This document shows, piece after piece, positions 7,880 through 19,400 of a stretch of 35,009 nucleotides of DNA. The notes under the pieces were generated by a model. The model ran no database searches and was not told the origin of the DNA. It saw nothing but the letters and a program-made list of their open reading frames with translations. The stretch is from positions 1-35,009 of the forward strand of contig CANQOO010000008.1 in NCBI GenBank assembly GCA_947625515.1, written 5' to 3'. The DNA is from an uncultured Clostridia bacterium. GTDB lineage: Bacteria; Bacillota; Clostridia; Christensenellales; UBA1242. Numbering within the stretch: the first letter of the stretch is position 1; each line of letters opens with the position of its first letter. Position numbers and translations under genes: made by a program.

Positions 7880-8152
7880 TTGAACATTACGGACATTAGA
7901 GTGAGAGTTGTTAACAACAGCAATGACAAACTCAAAGCAGTGGCATCAATCACCATTGATGACGAAATTGTCGTTCATGACATCAAAATCATCAACGGGG
8001 CCAAAGGATACTTCCTTCAAATGCCAAGCAGAAAGACCAGCGAAGGCGAGTTCAAAGACATTGTTCACCCAATCAAAACTGAAGTGCGTGAACAGCTGAA
8101 AGAACAAATCCTCAAAGCGTATGAACAAGCACTTGCTTCTGCAAATGAGTAA
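7880..8152 (+). CDS. spoVG: SpoVG, RNA-binding regulator of septation and sporulation
   Basis: The 90-residue product matches SpoVG along its length: MNITDIRVRVV, KLKAVASITIDDEIVVHDIKII, GYFLQMPSRK and FKDIVHPI. SpoVG is a small cytoplasmic nucleic-acid-binding protein with pleiotropic roles in sporulation and envelope regulation. Start is TTG at 7880, with AAAAGGATGG ending about 9 bases upstream. A four-codon mini-ORF (ATG at 7872, stop TGA at 7881-7883) overlaps the TTG start, which could couple or dampen translation. The gene is monocistronic with its own promoter and a strong terminator, and is divergent from murC. Confidence 0.96.
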   Translation: MNITDIRVRVVNNSNDKLKAVASITIDDEIVVHDIKIINGAKGYFLQMPSRKTSEGEFKDIVHPIKTEVREQLKEQILKAYEQALASANE

Positions 8153-8166
8153 GAATTGATTCATAG

Positions 8167-8197
8167 AAAAAGACCTGAAATTAATCAGGTCTTTTTT
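8167..8197 (+). terminator. Rho-independent terminator of spoVG, probably bidirectional
   Basis: AGACCTGA (8171-8178) pairs with TCAGGTCT (8185-8192), extended by A/T pairs on both sides. A T run to 8197 serves the plus strand, and an A run on the left gives T for minus-strand transcripts arriving from 8221. Confidence 0.92.
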
Positions 8198-8220
8198 CTT
8201 TTTATAAATTTTTTGATTGC

Positions 8221-8382
8221 CTAATTTCTATTTTTGCTCACTTTCTCGAACATAGAGCTTCGCGTGCGTTTTAACCAGTCTCGCAGGAAGTTATAAATCC
8301 TTAATGGCACAAATTTAATGCTCGCTCGACCTGCCACAATCCCGCCAATCCCACTTATTTCTCCTAACAGATACATTAGCAT
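8221..8382 (-). CDS. Possible small 53-residue basic protein, coupled to the upstream gene
   Basis: The ATG at 8380-8382 lies 5 bases after the TGA of the membrane winged-helix-like gene, so translation could be coupled; there is no separate ribosome site. The frame encodes MLMYLLGEISGIGGIVAGRA, then a basic region with RDWLKRTRSS, and ends with TAG at 8221. The N-terminal third is hydrophobic and glycine-rich, the rest strongly positive. I do not recognise it. It is supported only by its position and by the downstream bidirectional terminator. Confidence 0.4.
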   Translation of the reverse strand: MLMYLLGEISGIGGIVAGRASIKFVPLRIYNFLRDWLKRTRSSMFEKVSKNRN

Positions 8383-8387
8383 TTTTT

Positions 8388-8744
8388 TCACTTAAAAATT
8401 GCTCGTAAAATCAGCCCAAACACAAAACTGACCGTGGCAAGAAAGATTGACCGCAGAACCAACAGCCCAAAAGTGCGGCGGCTGCGTTTTGCGTCCGAGT
8501 TGTACGTCTGCCCATTTTTCTTCAAATTGACGCAGTAAAAATAGCCTTTTTTGCTTTCCGAAACAACAAAATCAATGTAATTTTGATTCGCCAGTTCCAC
8601 CATAATTTCGTCAATTTCCTCAATCGACAAAATAAATCGCTTGGACAGTGCTTGCGTAATTTCCTGCGGCGAAATGAGATATGTCCGCTTTTGCTGACAC
8701 TTGTTGCACAAAAAAGTCATCACCAATTTTTCTTTTTTTGTCAT
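8388..8744 (-). CDS. Winged-helix-like protein with a C-terminal membrane helix (paralogue A)
   Basis: Starting at the ATG at 8744, the 118-residue product has an N-terminal domain of about 75 residues resembling a small winged helix (KEKLVMTFL ... ISPQEITQALSKRF ... IDEIMVELANQNYIDFV). A basic linker (KRSRR) and one hydrophobic C-terminal helix (about 90-115) follow. A CNKC pair lies near residues 15-18. The same architecture, with alignable residues, is encoded by the divergent gene at 9061, so the two are paralogues. The likely topology has the N-terminal domain in the cytoplasm. Ribosome site is weak (AGAG); a longer in-frame start at 8828 exists but would add a non-conserved extension. 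Function unknown; DNA binding is not shown. Confidence 0.65.
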   Translation of the reverse strand: MTKKEKLVMTFLCNKCQQKRTYLISPQEITQALSKRFILSIEEIDEIMVELANQNYIDFVVSESKKGYFYCVNLKKNGQTYNSDAKRSRRTFGLLVLRSIFLATVSFVFGLILRAIFK

Positions 8745-9060
8745 AAAGCATGCTCTTTGCTTATTTTTTTTCAATTCAACTTTTTTATTCCGTATGCCAA
8801 CGCCTGTTCCGCCGCAATGCGACACCACCTAGCCCGAGCAATCAAAGCTGCCCTCCGTTTTATTTCGCCCCCCCCAACCCGAAAATTCAAAGCCCCCGCC
8901 TGCCGCCGCAATTTTCCCACCCGGCGAAATCTAGAATCTAAATGTAAGCCAATTTTTGCCCTACTCAGCCCTCAACCGCCTCTCACTTCAAACGCCGCTC
9001 ATCTCAACCGCACCGCACGCACAAATGCATATAAAGTGCAAAAAAATTTAAAATATTGAT
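8745..9060. other. C-rich, G-poor spacer between the divergent paralogues
   Basis: About 316 bases. The central 8800-9020 stretch is strongly C/A-rich on the plus strand, unlike the surrounding T/A-rich intergenic DNA, and contains a C8 run at 8868-8875. No promoter-like boxes or supported gene were seen. Confidence 0.5.
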
Positions 9061-9447
9061 ATGATTGACACAAAATCGAAGCTCGTGCTTTCCATCTTGG
9101 CGAAGGAAAGTGCGGACGGCAGCTACAAAATCATTGAAATTCCCGACATCATCATGGCGTTGCCGAAACGTTTTCGCATGGACAGCGATGCGGTTAAGCA
9201 CATCCTCACACACCTGGAAAGGCAGGACATCATTTCGGTGAAGTATGACGACGACGATGTCTTTTGTCTGGCCGTGATGCCATATGGATTTGAGATTTTG
9301 GAAAATGAAAAGCCAAAACTGCTGAAAAAACCAAAAGAAAAGCCCCAAAACATAAATTTTGGGACTGTTCTTCTGTGTTTTCTTTCGTCGCTGTTCGCGT
9401 CTGGGATTGCCATTTTGGCGTGCTGGCTTTTCTCTTTTCTGAGATAG
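9061..9447 (+). CDS. Winged-helix-like protein with a C-terminal membrane helix (paralogue B)
   Basis: The 128-residue product begins MIDTKSKLVLSILAKES. The N-terminal domain aligns with paralogue A (KLVLSILA ... IPDIIMALPKRFRM ... VKHILTHLERQDIISVKYDDDDVFCLAV). A Lys/Pro-rich linker near residues 80-97 and one hydrophobic helix near 101-127 follow. A winged-helix-like cytoplasmic domain on a tail helix would suit a membrane-tethered regulator or an adaptor, but this is inference. The ATG at 9061 has no recognisable ribosome site, so the start is uncertain. It is convergent with radC. Confidence 0.6.
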   Translation: MIDTKSKLVLSILAKESADGSYKIIEIPDIIMALPKRFRMDSDAVKHILTHLERQDIISVKYDDDDVFCLAVMPYGFEILENEKPKLLKKPKEKPQNINFGTVLLCFLSSLFASGIAILACWLFSFLR

Positions 9448-9610
9448 CCGCTCTCTGCTCGCCCGCAGACGGCTGCTGAAACTTGAATTAAACGCGGCTA
9501 GCAATAATTTAATAACTTAGGATGATTTTGAAATTTGGATGTTCGCATAAATCTGGCTTTGTGCCAAAGCTTTCGATTTTATGACTTTGGATGATTTAAT
9601 GTATGAACAT

Positions 9611-9642
9611 TTGTTTTGATGATAATGCATTTGTCAAAACAA
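9611..9642. other. Inverted repeat immediately after radC
   Basis: TTGTTTTGA (9611-9619) and TCAAAACAA (9634-9642) form a perfect 9-base stem around a 14-base loop, abutting the radC stop codon. There is no U-run on either side, so it is an imperfect terminator candidate at the convergent junction. A smaller hairpin GCTTTG-TGC-CAAAGC lies at 9556-9570. Confidence 0.45.
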
Positions 9643-10428
9643 TCATTCTGCCAGCAATTTTTTAAACTTTTCGGCAAGTTCTTCAACGTCATGAACGCCG
9701 CGGACATAACTTTCGTTCATTTGACTGAAAGTTCCGTCCTCGCCCACGATGAACGAGTCCAAAAGTTTGACGCCCATTGTGGCACAAATTTCGTTGATTC
9801 TCTTGAACGCTTCGACATCTTTTGTGGACTCAAATGCCTTGCCGTAAGGATGGCAGTGAGCCACCACCAGCGAAGTGGGATGGACATTGGCGATGAATGC
9901 TGTCAGTGCACCCGTATCGATGCCCACCTCGCTTGCGTTTTGATTGCTGAAAATCTGTTTGCGGATGATGTAGTCGGTTGGGCTCAGGCCAATCAGCAAG
10001 CCATATTCTGTCGTGCGGAACCTGAGGTTGTCCTCTACGATATCTATAAGCTCTGGCAAATTTGAAACGCGGATTTTTTTGCCCATGCGGCAAGAATAGA
10101 AGTAGAAGAAAAGTTCTTTAAAAGCGGAAATGAGTGCAGCGGAGCGTTTGTTTATGCCCTCAATGCGAATCAAGTCGTCCGGATTGGCCTCCAAAACACA
10201 GGTGAAGGATTGATATTCATCCAGCAGCCGATGTGCAAGCGGGTTGGTGTCTCCCCGAGGGAAGATGTATGTCAAGAAGAACTCCATCGCCTGCACCTCA
10301 GAGCAATTTTCCAGACCGCAGTTGGTGACCAGTTGCAGAAGCCTTGCCCGATGCCCTTCGTGAATGTTTTTCTTAGGCTTAGCCTCCTTCGGCTTTTGCT
10401 TAGCATCATTTTTATCATCTTTAGTCAT
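9643..10428 (-). CDS. radC: RadC family protein (JAB/MPN metalloprotease fold)
   Basis: The 261-residue product has a Lys-rich start, then a helix-hairpin-helix region (LIRIEGINKRSAALI, near residues 86-100) and a C-terminal JAMM domain. The zinc motif is intact in spacing: HCHPYG (His191, His193), Ser201 and Asp204. The family usually has HNHPSG, so Cys and Tyr are substitutions between and after the histidines. RadC proteins are conserved in bacteria and were once linked to DNA repair, but their true function is uncertain. I chose the ATG at 10428 because AAAAAGGATG lies about 8 bases upstream; an in-frame ATG at 10461 would overlap the end of the giant gene. The start is only 16 bases after that gene's stop, so it may be read from the same transcript. 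Confidence 0.88.
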   Translation of the reverse strand: MTKDDKNDAKQKPKEAKPKKNIHEGHRARLLQLVTNCGLENCSEVQAMEFFLTYIFPRGDTNPLAHRLLDEYQSFTCVLEANPDDLIRIEGINKRSAALISAFKELFFYFYSCRMGKKIRVSNLPELIDIVEDNLRFRTTEYGLLIGLSPTDYIIRKQIFSNQNASEVGIDTGALTAFIANVHPTSLVVAHCHPYGKAFESTKDVEAFKRINEICATMGVKLLDSFIVGEDGTFSQMNESYVRGVHDVEELAEKFKKLLAE

Positions 10429-10444
10429 AAATTTTTCATCCTTT

Positions 10445-13400
10445 TTAGTTATTTTGTTCATCTATACTGCCATCATATCGCAAAACATGGAAACTGCCAC
10501 CGTCGTAATAGAAGAGCGAATGCTTGTCATTCAATGCCGATACTGTGATATCCGCAACCCACTTTCCATTAAGATTCCCCGCAGCAGAATCAACAATGCG
10601 ATACAACTTCACGGTATCCTTAAGTTGATATTCCAAATTGTCTAGGCCATAAGTTTTTGTAAACGTTTCTTCAAGTTCGTCTTTTACACCGCTAACAGTA
10701 ATAGAATAAGCTGTTTTATAAATATTCCTAGTGGCAGAGCCGGTAGTTTCGGTTATCCCGCTTGTGTCTTCTTGCACCCACATATATTCTTCTCTATGAT
10801 TATTGAAGGCATTCGTGTCTAGCAAATTGACAAGTATGACGCCTAAATCATTGTATGGGTCGTAATAGACTTTTGTGCCGTCATCTTTTGTCAGTTGCCA
10901 TGTGCCAGACGAGCCGGCATCGTCAATCCATGTCAGAATTTTTGTAGAGGCGAATCCTGGAACGCTGACAGAGCCTCTGGTTTTCCAATGAACGCCGTCA
11001 AATTGCAGTTGTGTTTCTACATGAGCAGTATTATGCCATGGCAAAATCACCTTGATGGTAGGCAATTCGGCGTATTGACCTGTTTTTACATACATCTTGC
11101 CAGGATTAAAACTGCCCTTAACCATAGATGTAATTCCAGTTTGTTCTGTCTTCCAAGCGGCAGGAATGGCATCCTCACCGATTACTTCAATCGTGCCGTA
11201 TTGTTTCAACTCATCGCCTGTCGATGTTTTGCCAGAGAAATCGGTCTGCCCTAATTCATTGCCCCAGTTCCAGCTTTCGCCGCTGGTCCAAATAACTCCT
11301 CGCCACTGATATACCCCACCGCTGCCACTATCGCCTTTCTCGCCTGTTTTGAGGCTGACATACACTTTGAAATCATCTGCCTTCCAAGCATGAACATTGC
11401 TTTCGATCTGTGTCTTCCAATTAGTAGTAGTGACACCATTGTAGTTGTCATCATCATCTCTATATTCCCACCATGCATTGTCAGTGCTGCTGAATGCACC
11501 TGTGGTGACATTTCCAAACACAAATGCTCCCCACGCACCTTCTTGCCCGTTATATGTGTAAGATGTATTGCCATATTCTTCCAATTTTGGAGCGGCTTCC
11601 AACTGCTTGGTGCCGGAGTTGCCATTATATTGCGTTATCTCTTGCATTGTACGTTTTGCGACATTGGTAGGCTCAACAATGTCATCTGTGATATCGCCTG
11701 TTCCAGACGAAACCACTTTGCCAGCATTACCACCTTTGATAACAACGCTGGAATTGTTCTTAGCATTGCCACCAAAGCCAGGCACACCGTTAACGCCCGC
11801 TTTAACAAAGCCAGCAAAATCTTTCTGAACGCCAACTACCCCAGCAAAGCCACTATATCCACCGTTGCCAGGTCTATCATTTGAGGATTCTGCATCTTTG
11901 CCATTTGCCCCATTCCCGCCATCACCAACAATAAGGATGTTGCGAGATTCATATTTGGCATTATTGTCGTCAGGGTCTGTAATAGTCACTGCATCCAAGA
12001 ATGATGCGGCAGAATCGCCGTTAATCGAACTAATAGTTCCTTCCTCACCATCAAGTCCATTGATACACAAGAAGCTTGTCACATCCACATCGCCACTTGC
12101 ATCCATGGTATACAAACTTTGGTCGTTAATGACATTTCGGATGTTGCCATACAGCGTCAGCCCCGAAATTGCGTGCGTTGCAGAAATAAGGGTATCGCCC
12201 GCAGAGTTAAATGAGCCGACCACCATCAGTTTGACGTCACTGATGTTTGCCCCATAATCCTTGAGGATGTAGCCTGTTCTGGTTGTCATTTTCACAATGT
12301 GTTCACCACCAAAAATGGTGTTTGATTTACCGCTGGCAATGTTCCCAATATTTTGATCACTCTCAAGCACAACATTTACCGTCCCAGAACTGTCAAGGAT
12401 TGTGCTCAAGCCTTGGCTAGATCTGACAATCTGTGTCTTTTCGCCATTGATGGTGGCATCTTCATCCTCGCCTTCCACGCCTGTCTTTTTATTGATGTCG
12501 TCAATTTTGTCTTGGGCTTCGGTGGATGTATCTGCGTCAGTTGTCGGGTTATCTATCGCTTCAAATGTTTTATCCCCGCTGTCCACAACCATCAGCACAC
12601 GGCCAAAGCCTGTGTTGGCGAGAGTATTGCCATCCACACCCTTCACTTCTTCACCTGTGAGGATTTTGTCATATCCGGCAAAAGTCACACCTTCGGCATA
12701 TTCAGTTGTCTGCTTCATCAAGAAGTCGTCATGTGACAAAATCAAGCCATCTCTGAACCCTTCTCCCCCAACTGTATATGAGTCAAAAGCTTTCGGCTGT
12801 TCATTTTGCTTATTCCCAAGAAAATTCTTTCTTATGTTGTTAAAATCGAATGTTTGATCTCCCGGGGTGTCGAGCATACTATACCGATAATTCGTGACTG
12901 ATCCATATTTATCAAAGGAATATGCAGAGGCTTGAATTCCGTCATTAAATTTGTTGAAAATGCCTTTATAATAGTATGAAACTCCAAGCTCAGTGGTGGA
13001 ATGAACACCCGTCTTGTATTGATTGAAGATGTCGTTGTCAACAATGGTGTACGACTCTTTATAGCAAGATAGAGTATGATATTCTCTCTTATAATCTTCC
13101 CCAAGCACATAGCCTTCTCGGCAATAGTCTATTCCATCCACCCCGACAGAATTCTCCCAGCCTGGCACAGTTGTCGTTCCATAGACTGCCTCCAATTCTT
13201 TTGCAGTCGCCGTCACACTCACATCTTCCAAAATCCTGCCGTAGGTGCGGGTCATATAATCGGTTTTATAGATATGCATAGGAATGCCATATGAATCATA
13301 TCCGTTCACATAATATTTATAGCCACTCTTTTCCTCACCCGTTTCAATGCTGCCGTCCACATTGCGAGTGCGTGCGTCAAAAGACGCCCAAACATTTTGT

Positions 13401-16400
13401 AGTGCATCCTTTACACTCTCTTCACTCACATTGCCCCTATACATCGCTTGCCTATCAAATGTGATGCTCTTTGTCTCGACAACCTGCCCGATGCAGCCAT
13501 CGTTTTTGATGTTGTCGGTGGAGGTGGAGTTGTTGTTTTGAACGCCGTCCACCACAAAGCCGATGCCGTATGCATACACTTGACGAGATTTGCCCGGATT
13601 GTATGTCAGTGTGATGTCAAATTTCAGAGATTCCAGCGGCTTTTGATTGCCCTGTTTGACTTTTTCAATGTGATTTTCACTAAAATATGCATTTTCCTTT
13701 GTCCAAACTTCGTCTTTACTGTTTCCAGACGTGTCGCTGCTGCCCGTTGCATATCCGTCCGCATTAATGCCGTTGTTGTCCTCCAGCTTGCCCTTATTGT
13801 CCTCGCTGAGTTTCACATCAATGCTATAAATTTGGTTAGTGCGTGAAGGTGTCATGTCGCTCAACGCCTCAATACCGGCGTCGTTGACATTGCTGTCCAT
13901 ATTCACATTGACGCCATATCCCACAATGCCGCCCGCAAAAGCGTAGTTGCTTGGAGAGTAATAATTGCCCGCACCGACAAAACCGGTGTTATAGTTGTGC
14001 AACAGCTGAACGCATTCATCCGTCTGTCCAGCCGCATATCCCACAATGCCGCCAGCGACGTAGTTAGTTGTGCGAGCAACAGACTCGGTGTAGCCACTCA
14101 AAACCGCATTGGCGTTGTAGGAGTCGGAAATTGTTGTTGACTTATCTGCATAGCCCACAAGCCCGCCGACCATGTCGTGTAAATATACGGTCGATCCGTT
14201 AACCTTGGTCGATGCGACATAATTACCATCCTTATCAATTGAACTGAAAGGCACGCTATTGTTGTAAAAGCCTGTCACAATAATTTGTCCGCCACTGGAA
14301 GAATATGTCATCCTGCCGTTTCGGACGATGTTGTTGCCGTCCACTTTTGCAGATTCGTCAGCCGTAACGAATTTTCCAACCACGCCGCCAACAATACCGC
14401 CGTGTTCTGTGGTGATGTTGACAAGCGATGTCACTGCTGTGGCACTGCCGTTAAGCGTGCCAACAACGCCGCCTACTGGGGTTGCCGCAGAAGATGCTGT
14501 CAAATTCCCAACGACGGTCACATTTGTCAGTTCGCCCGTCATGGTTGTCGCCAACGTCGCAGCACCGCTCACATTGACATCATTCAATTTCAGATTTTCA
14601 ATTATGCCTTTCACGCTGTTAAAGAATGCACTTGCCCGCCCGATTTTGTTAGCGAAATCCAATGTTTTGTTGTTTCCGTCAAAAATGAGGTCCACCCTGC
14701 TGATGCTGCCCATAGAGAACTGTTCCACTGATGGGTATGTGCCATCATTTTTCGGAGCCATGTCGATGTCGTGCTGCAAAACGAAGCGGAAAGGCTTGGA
14801 AGAAGAGGCGGAAGTGGCGTCCGAAATGGTGTCAATCATTTGGTTAAGTTTGCCATAGTTTGCCACACCCAAGAACCACTTGTTGAGTTCGGTTATCAAT
14901 GTTGGATTTGTTGCGTCAACAGTGTAGAGTTCTTTTCTGCCGCCAGAGGTGAGAATGTCGCCATATGCCACTGCTTGATATTCATATTGTGGCACAGCGG
15001 TTGCATCTGCTGGGCTGGCGTTTCTTTCTTTGCCATAATCATCTGGTCTTGTGCCGTCTGCATTTAAATTGCAGTTGAACAGCAGCTTGTCGGCGTTTGT
15101 CACCTTGCGAGTGTATGTTGAAACATTCTTCAGATATCCAAAGCCGTGGGATGCATAGCCATTGTTTGTGAATGGCGAGAAATACCACTGCGTGTGCGTG
15201 GTCTCGTCACCGCCTTTACGCAAATTGTATACCGCATTCGGCTTGTCAGTTGTGCCTGAGGAAGTTGGACTTTTGCCAATGCCTGTATATGAAACCGCCA
15301 TGCTGCTTGCGTTGGCAGCGGAATAGTTATAACCCTGAGAAGCGTCGGATGTAATGCCAGCGTTGCTTGCCCCAATTTGCACGCCATAACTTGCGTTTAT
15401 CGCCTGATTGAACGACTCGGCATTCAGCCCGCGTCCATTTTCTTTGACAAACATTGGCGTATAGTTCCCTACATTGCCGCTGACAATTTGTGTGACAACA
15501 TTGGCGTAGGAATATACATCAATCAGCCATACAAACGATCTATCATAGCCAGCACCACCAAAATCCACACTTGCAAAAGTGTAAACAGGTGCATCCACAT
15601 ATGTCTTAATTTCGCCAGCAGAATAGGTTGCTTTGATTGCCGAGACTCGCAAAGTAAGAGTGCCTGGCACAATGGAAAGATCAGGTGAAACATTTGCCAC
15701 GCCAGAGACATGACCATAGTCTTCCAAATAGACCCCGCTTAATACTCTGACAGTTCGGGCGTCACGATTGCGATAAACAATGTTGGCGTCCACATAGCAC
15801 TCGTTAATCAAACCCGACTGCATCTGACCTGCAATTCCGGCGAGGTTGACGTTGTGAGCACTGCCCGTCCCTCCGCCGACCGACAGGTCGCCTTCCACGC
15901 CAACGCCATAGATGAAAGCATTGCCATTCATCTGCCCGACAACGCCGCCGTATGAGCCATCCTCCGTCACATCCGCAACGACGTCAAGATCCACAATCAA
16001 GCCAGAAATCATACTGAAATTGACAGATGGCTCTGTGGAAGTTTTTGCTTTTCCCATCACGTCCACAAGGGCTCCCATTGTTGCGGAGCCAGCAGACCCA
16101 CTTGTGCCTCGCGTGTCGGAAACTTGCATTCTTCTGCCGTTGCCGACGAATGCCATGTTGACAAATGCGTTTGAATCTGCCATAAGTGGTGTTGTGCGAA
16201 CCTCATCCCCGGTAAAGTCGTTTGTCAGTGCCAGCCAGGAGATGTTGTGAGTGCTGCTCAATTTCTTTTGATTTTCGTCAGTTTCAACATAGTATATTCC
16301 GTCAACAGTTGAAATTTGCGATGTATGATTATCAAACGAATACGGATTCAATTTCTCGCCACAGGTTGCATCGCCAGTGAAGCCAGAAAGCATGTAGCCA

Positions 16401-19400
16401 AGATTTTTCGTGATAAGTTCTTCAAAGATGTCGCGGCTGCTCCACAGCCCATCTCCGCTTGCCCCGTCAATTATGTTGCTCTCGTCAACTTTCAACACGC
16501 CGGACTCATCATAGTCTGGCACATAACTTGAATAGCCAAAATATTTGTATGCGTCCTCACCTTTCAAATATTGTCTGTCGATGTTGCCTTCTTCAACCTG
16601 ATATGCCATGCAGACCATGGAGGAATAGGCGTTGCTGTCATAATTGACAATTCCCGCCGATGCACCGACAATCGCCCCAACCTTATATTTCCCGTTTTCA
16701 AAACGACGGTTTTCATCCGCTGTCAAGCGATTGTTGAAGTTGGTCATTAAGGAAACAGAATTTTGGATGTTGATATAGTTTGCCGAGCCAACAATCCCGC
16801 CAAAGTTATATTTTGAAAGTTTAATTAGGCTTTCTTCGTCATAGTTGACAAAAACATCGCCATATGTGAAGCAGTGCGAAATGGTGTAATTGATTGCGTC
16901 CGGGTTGTGGTCTGCAAGCAACCAATCGCCCACAACACCGCCGGCAGTGACCTCATCGCCATAATCGGCACCCCAAACTTTAAGTGCCCCGCCAAACACC
17001 GTTCTTGAAATGGTGATTGGCAAGTCAGACTCAAAGCCGGTGGCATTCAACTTGCCAACCGCCCCGCCAAAATTAAGCGATTTCACATTGGAAAGCACAT
17101 TGCCAGCAAAAACGTAGGCATTATTTGGGTCAGCATTGATGTCCATTGTGGCAGACGTGCCGCCTTCGCCGCCTGTTTCAACCACTTCGCCAATCATTCC
17201 GCCCACATTTGCCGTGAAACCATTTGGTTTTGACTCGCTGGTGAAAAGTTGTTTTACCGAAATGTTGATTTTGTTTACGCCGTCACTTGACAATTTTATG
17301 GTGAGGCTGCCATGGAATTTTCCAATCAGGCCACCAACATCCACAAAACGTGGGCTGACATCATCGGTTTGCACCGCAACATCCAAATTGCCTGCAACAT
17401 CCACTTTACCGATGAATGTCAGATTACTGCCAGTCTTGGCGTAGCCCACAACGCCACCAATGGCGGTGTCCGCAGAACTGCCACTCACTTCAAATGGGCT
17501 GAGTGCAAGAACGGTGCCGTCCTCACGCACGAAAGAGGAATAGTCTTGCAAATTCTTTTCGAAGAGGTCGTCCAGCACCCTGCCGGAAGCATCTCTGAGC
17601 ATATATTGTGGCAAAGCCTCTTCAAAATTATTAAAGTTGGTCAAGTTGTTAAGTCTGATTTTTGCCACTTCAAATTGAGCGTTCAGGCTGCCAATCTTGA
17701 CGATGAAGTTCACTTGCCCAGCAAATGCACCAAGTTGGGTGTTGGAAACTTTGAGTGCAACTGGTGTTGTGCCAGTCGCCACCTGATAAATTCCGCCACG
17801 CAAGAAAAGTTGTTGGCCTGTTTGAATGCTCATATCAGCAGCCGAGGAAGCAACTTCGCCAAATGCCAAACCACCTTCCAAGGTGCCAACGCTGCTGTTG
17901 CTGTCGCCACCAAGCAAAATCCTCATGCTGCCAGCGTCAATTCTGCCCGCCGAGGCACTGATTGAGTCCGCCCCTTCAACGGAGCCCATAAAGCCGCCAA
18001 TCCTCAAATTTTCTACGCTGTTGGTTTCAGTGCCATGTTTGTTGACAACAAACAGCACATCACTGTCAAGCGAGCTGATTCCGAGAATCAGTTTTGCCAT
18101 CAAGCCTTCGCTTGCTGTTTCTTTGACAGCCCTGCCAATAAACAGCCCAGCTGAGACATCCAAAAAGTCTTCGGCAAGGTCAACACTGACCAAAACTGGC
18201 TTTTCAGCGTCAGCATTTTGCTTCACGATGCGGTTGTCAGCAACGGTGGTGTTTGAAACCTGACTTGCCTGTGCAAGTTCACCGGTCAAAAGACCAATGG
18301 CAACTTTGTCCGAGCCAGCCACTCCGTCAGCCGACATGGTGATGGTGCTGTCGCCTCGGACCGTGATTTCGTTTGAAACGTAGGATGTGGAAATTGAGCG
18401 ACCCGCAATAAGCCCGGCACGCCCTTGTTTGGCATTGAGGACAAGATTGCTGTTCAGCACAAAGTTGTTAAACAAAAATGAACTGTTCAAAAGTCCCGAG
18501 CCTTCCTCATCTTCCACAAGGCTATAATCAATCACATCAGTTTCATTCGCCGCACAGAAATAGATGTTAAGCCCACGCACTGTGGCATGCTCTGCTTCTT
18601 TAAAGAGCGGCTTATCCAGAATAAGTCCCGGCTCGTCAGCATTCTTTTCCCCGCCGACGCCATATGGCTGAGCGTCCGAATTGATGGTATAGCTCTCGGA
18701 GTCCTCGGTGTATGCTGAAAGTGAAATGAGTGTTCCGCTGAAATTCTTGAATGTTTCAAACAAGTTTTCAGGTGCGACATTTGCCACACTTCTAAGGTCA
18801 ATGTCGCCATATTTTGTGCAGTTCTCGTCGTCATGGTATTCTCTTCCTCGCACAACAATGGTCGCATATGGATTGTTGGCAATCACTTCAAGCACTTCTT
18901 CGGTGTTGTCCATATCCCAAAATGCTTCGTTGATAAGCGGAAGGATTCGCAGTTCTGGGAACAAATGGTCTTGCTTATGCTCCCAATACTTTTCATCCCA
19001 GTCGCTTTGCAAGAAATATTTTGCAAGATAGGAATATGCCGCAGACATGGTGGACATCTTACGATCCCCCATTGGCTGCATACTCACAAGGCTGTCTTGA
19101 TCAAACTGGTCAAGGTCGCCAAATCCAAAGAATTTCATGAAGATTGTATTGTCCCCAAAGACAACCCTGTCAAAGCCTCCTACGGTTTTTGTGCCAATCT
19201 CGTTGCCGCTGAAAGAGTTTGCCGCAGTGTCATAGCAGCCGCCGTAGCTATCGATAATGTATGGCATCACAGCACTTGCCTGCTCAATCGAAGCAATTTG
19301 TGAGTTGCCGCCTTTCAGGGTGAGAGAATCGCCCTGATAAGCACGGCCGATAAGCACAAAGTGGCTGTCACTTTCTTTGTTGCCGCCAGACGCATGAGTT

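Noticed and set aside
8583-9059. Plus-strand 158-codon frame across the paralogue A gene and the C-rich spacer
   Set aside because: It is antisense to the supported gene, and its tail is Pro/Ala-rich translation of the C-rich spacer with no ribosome site.
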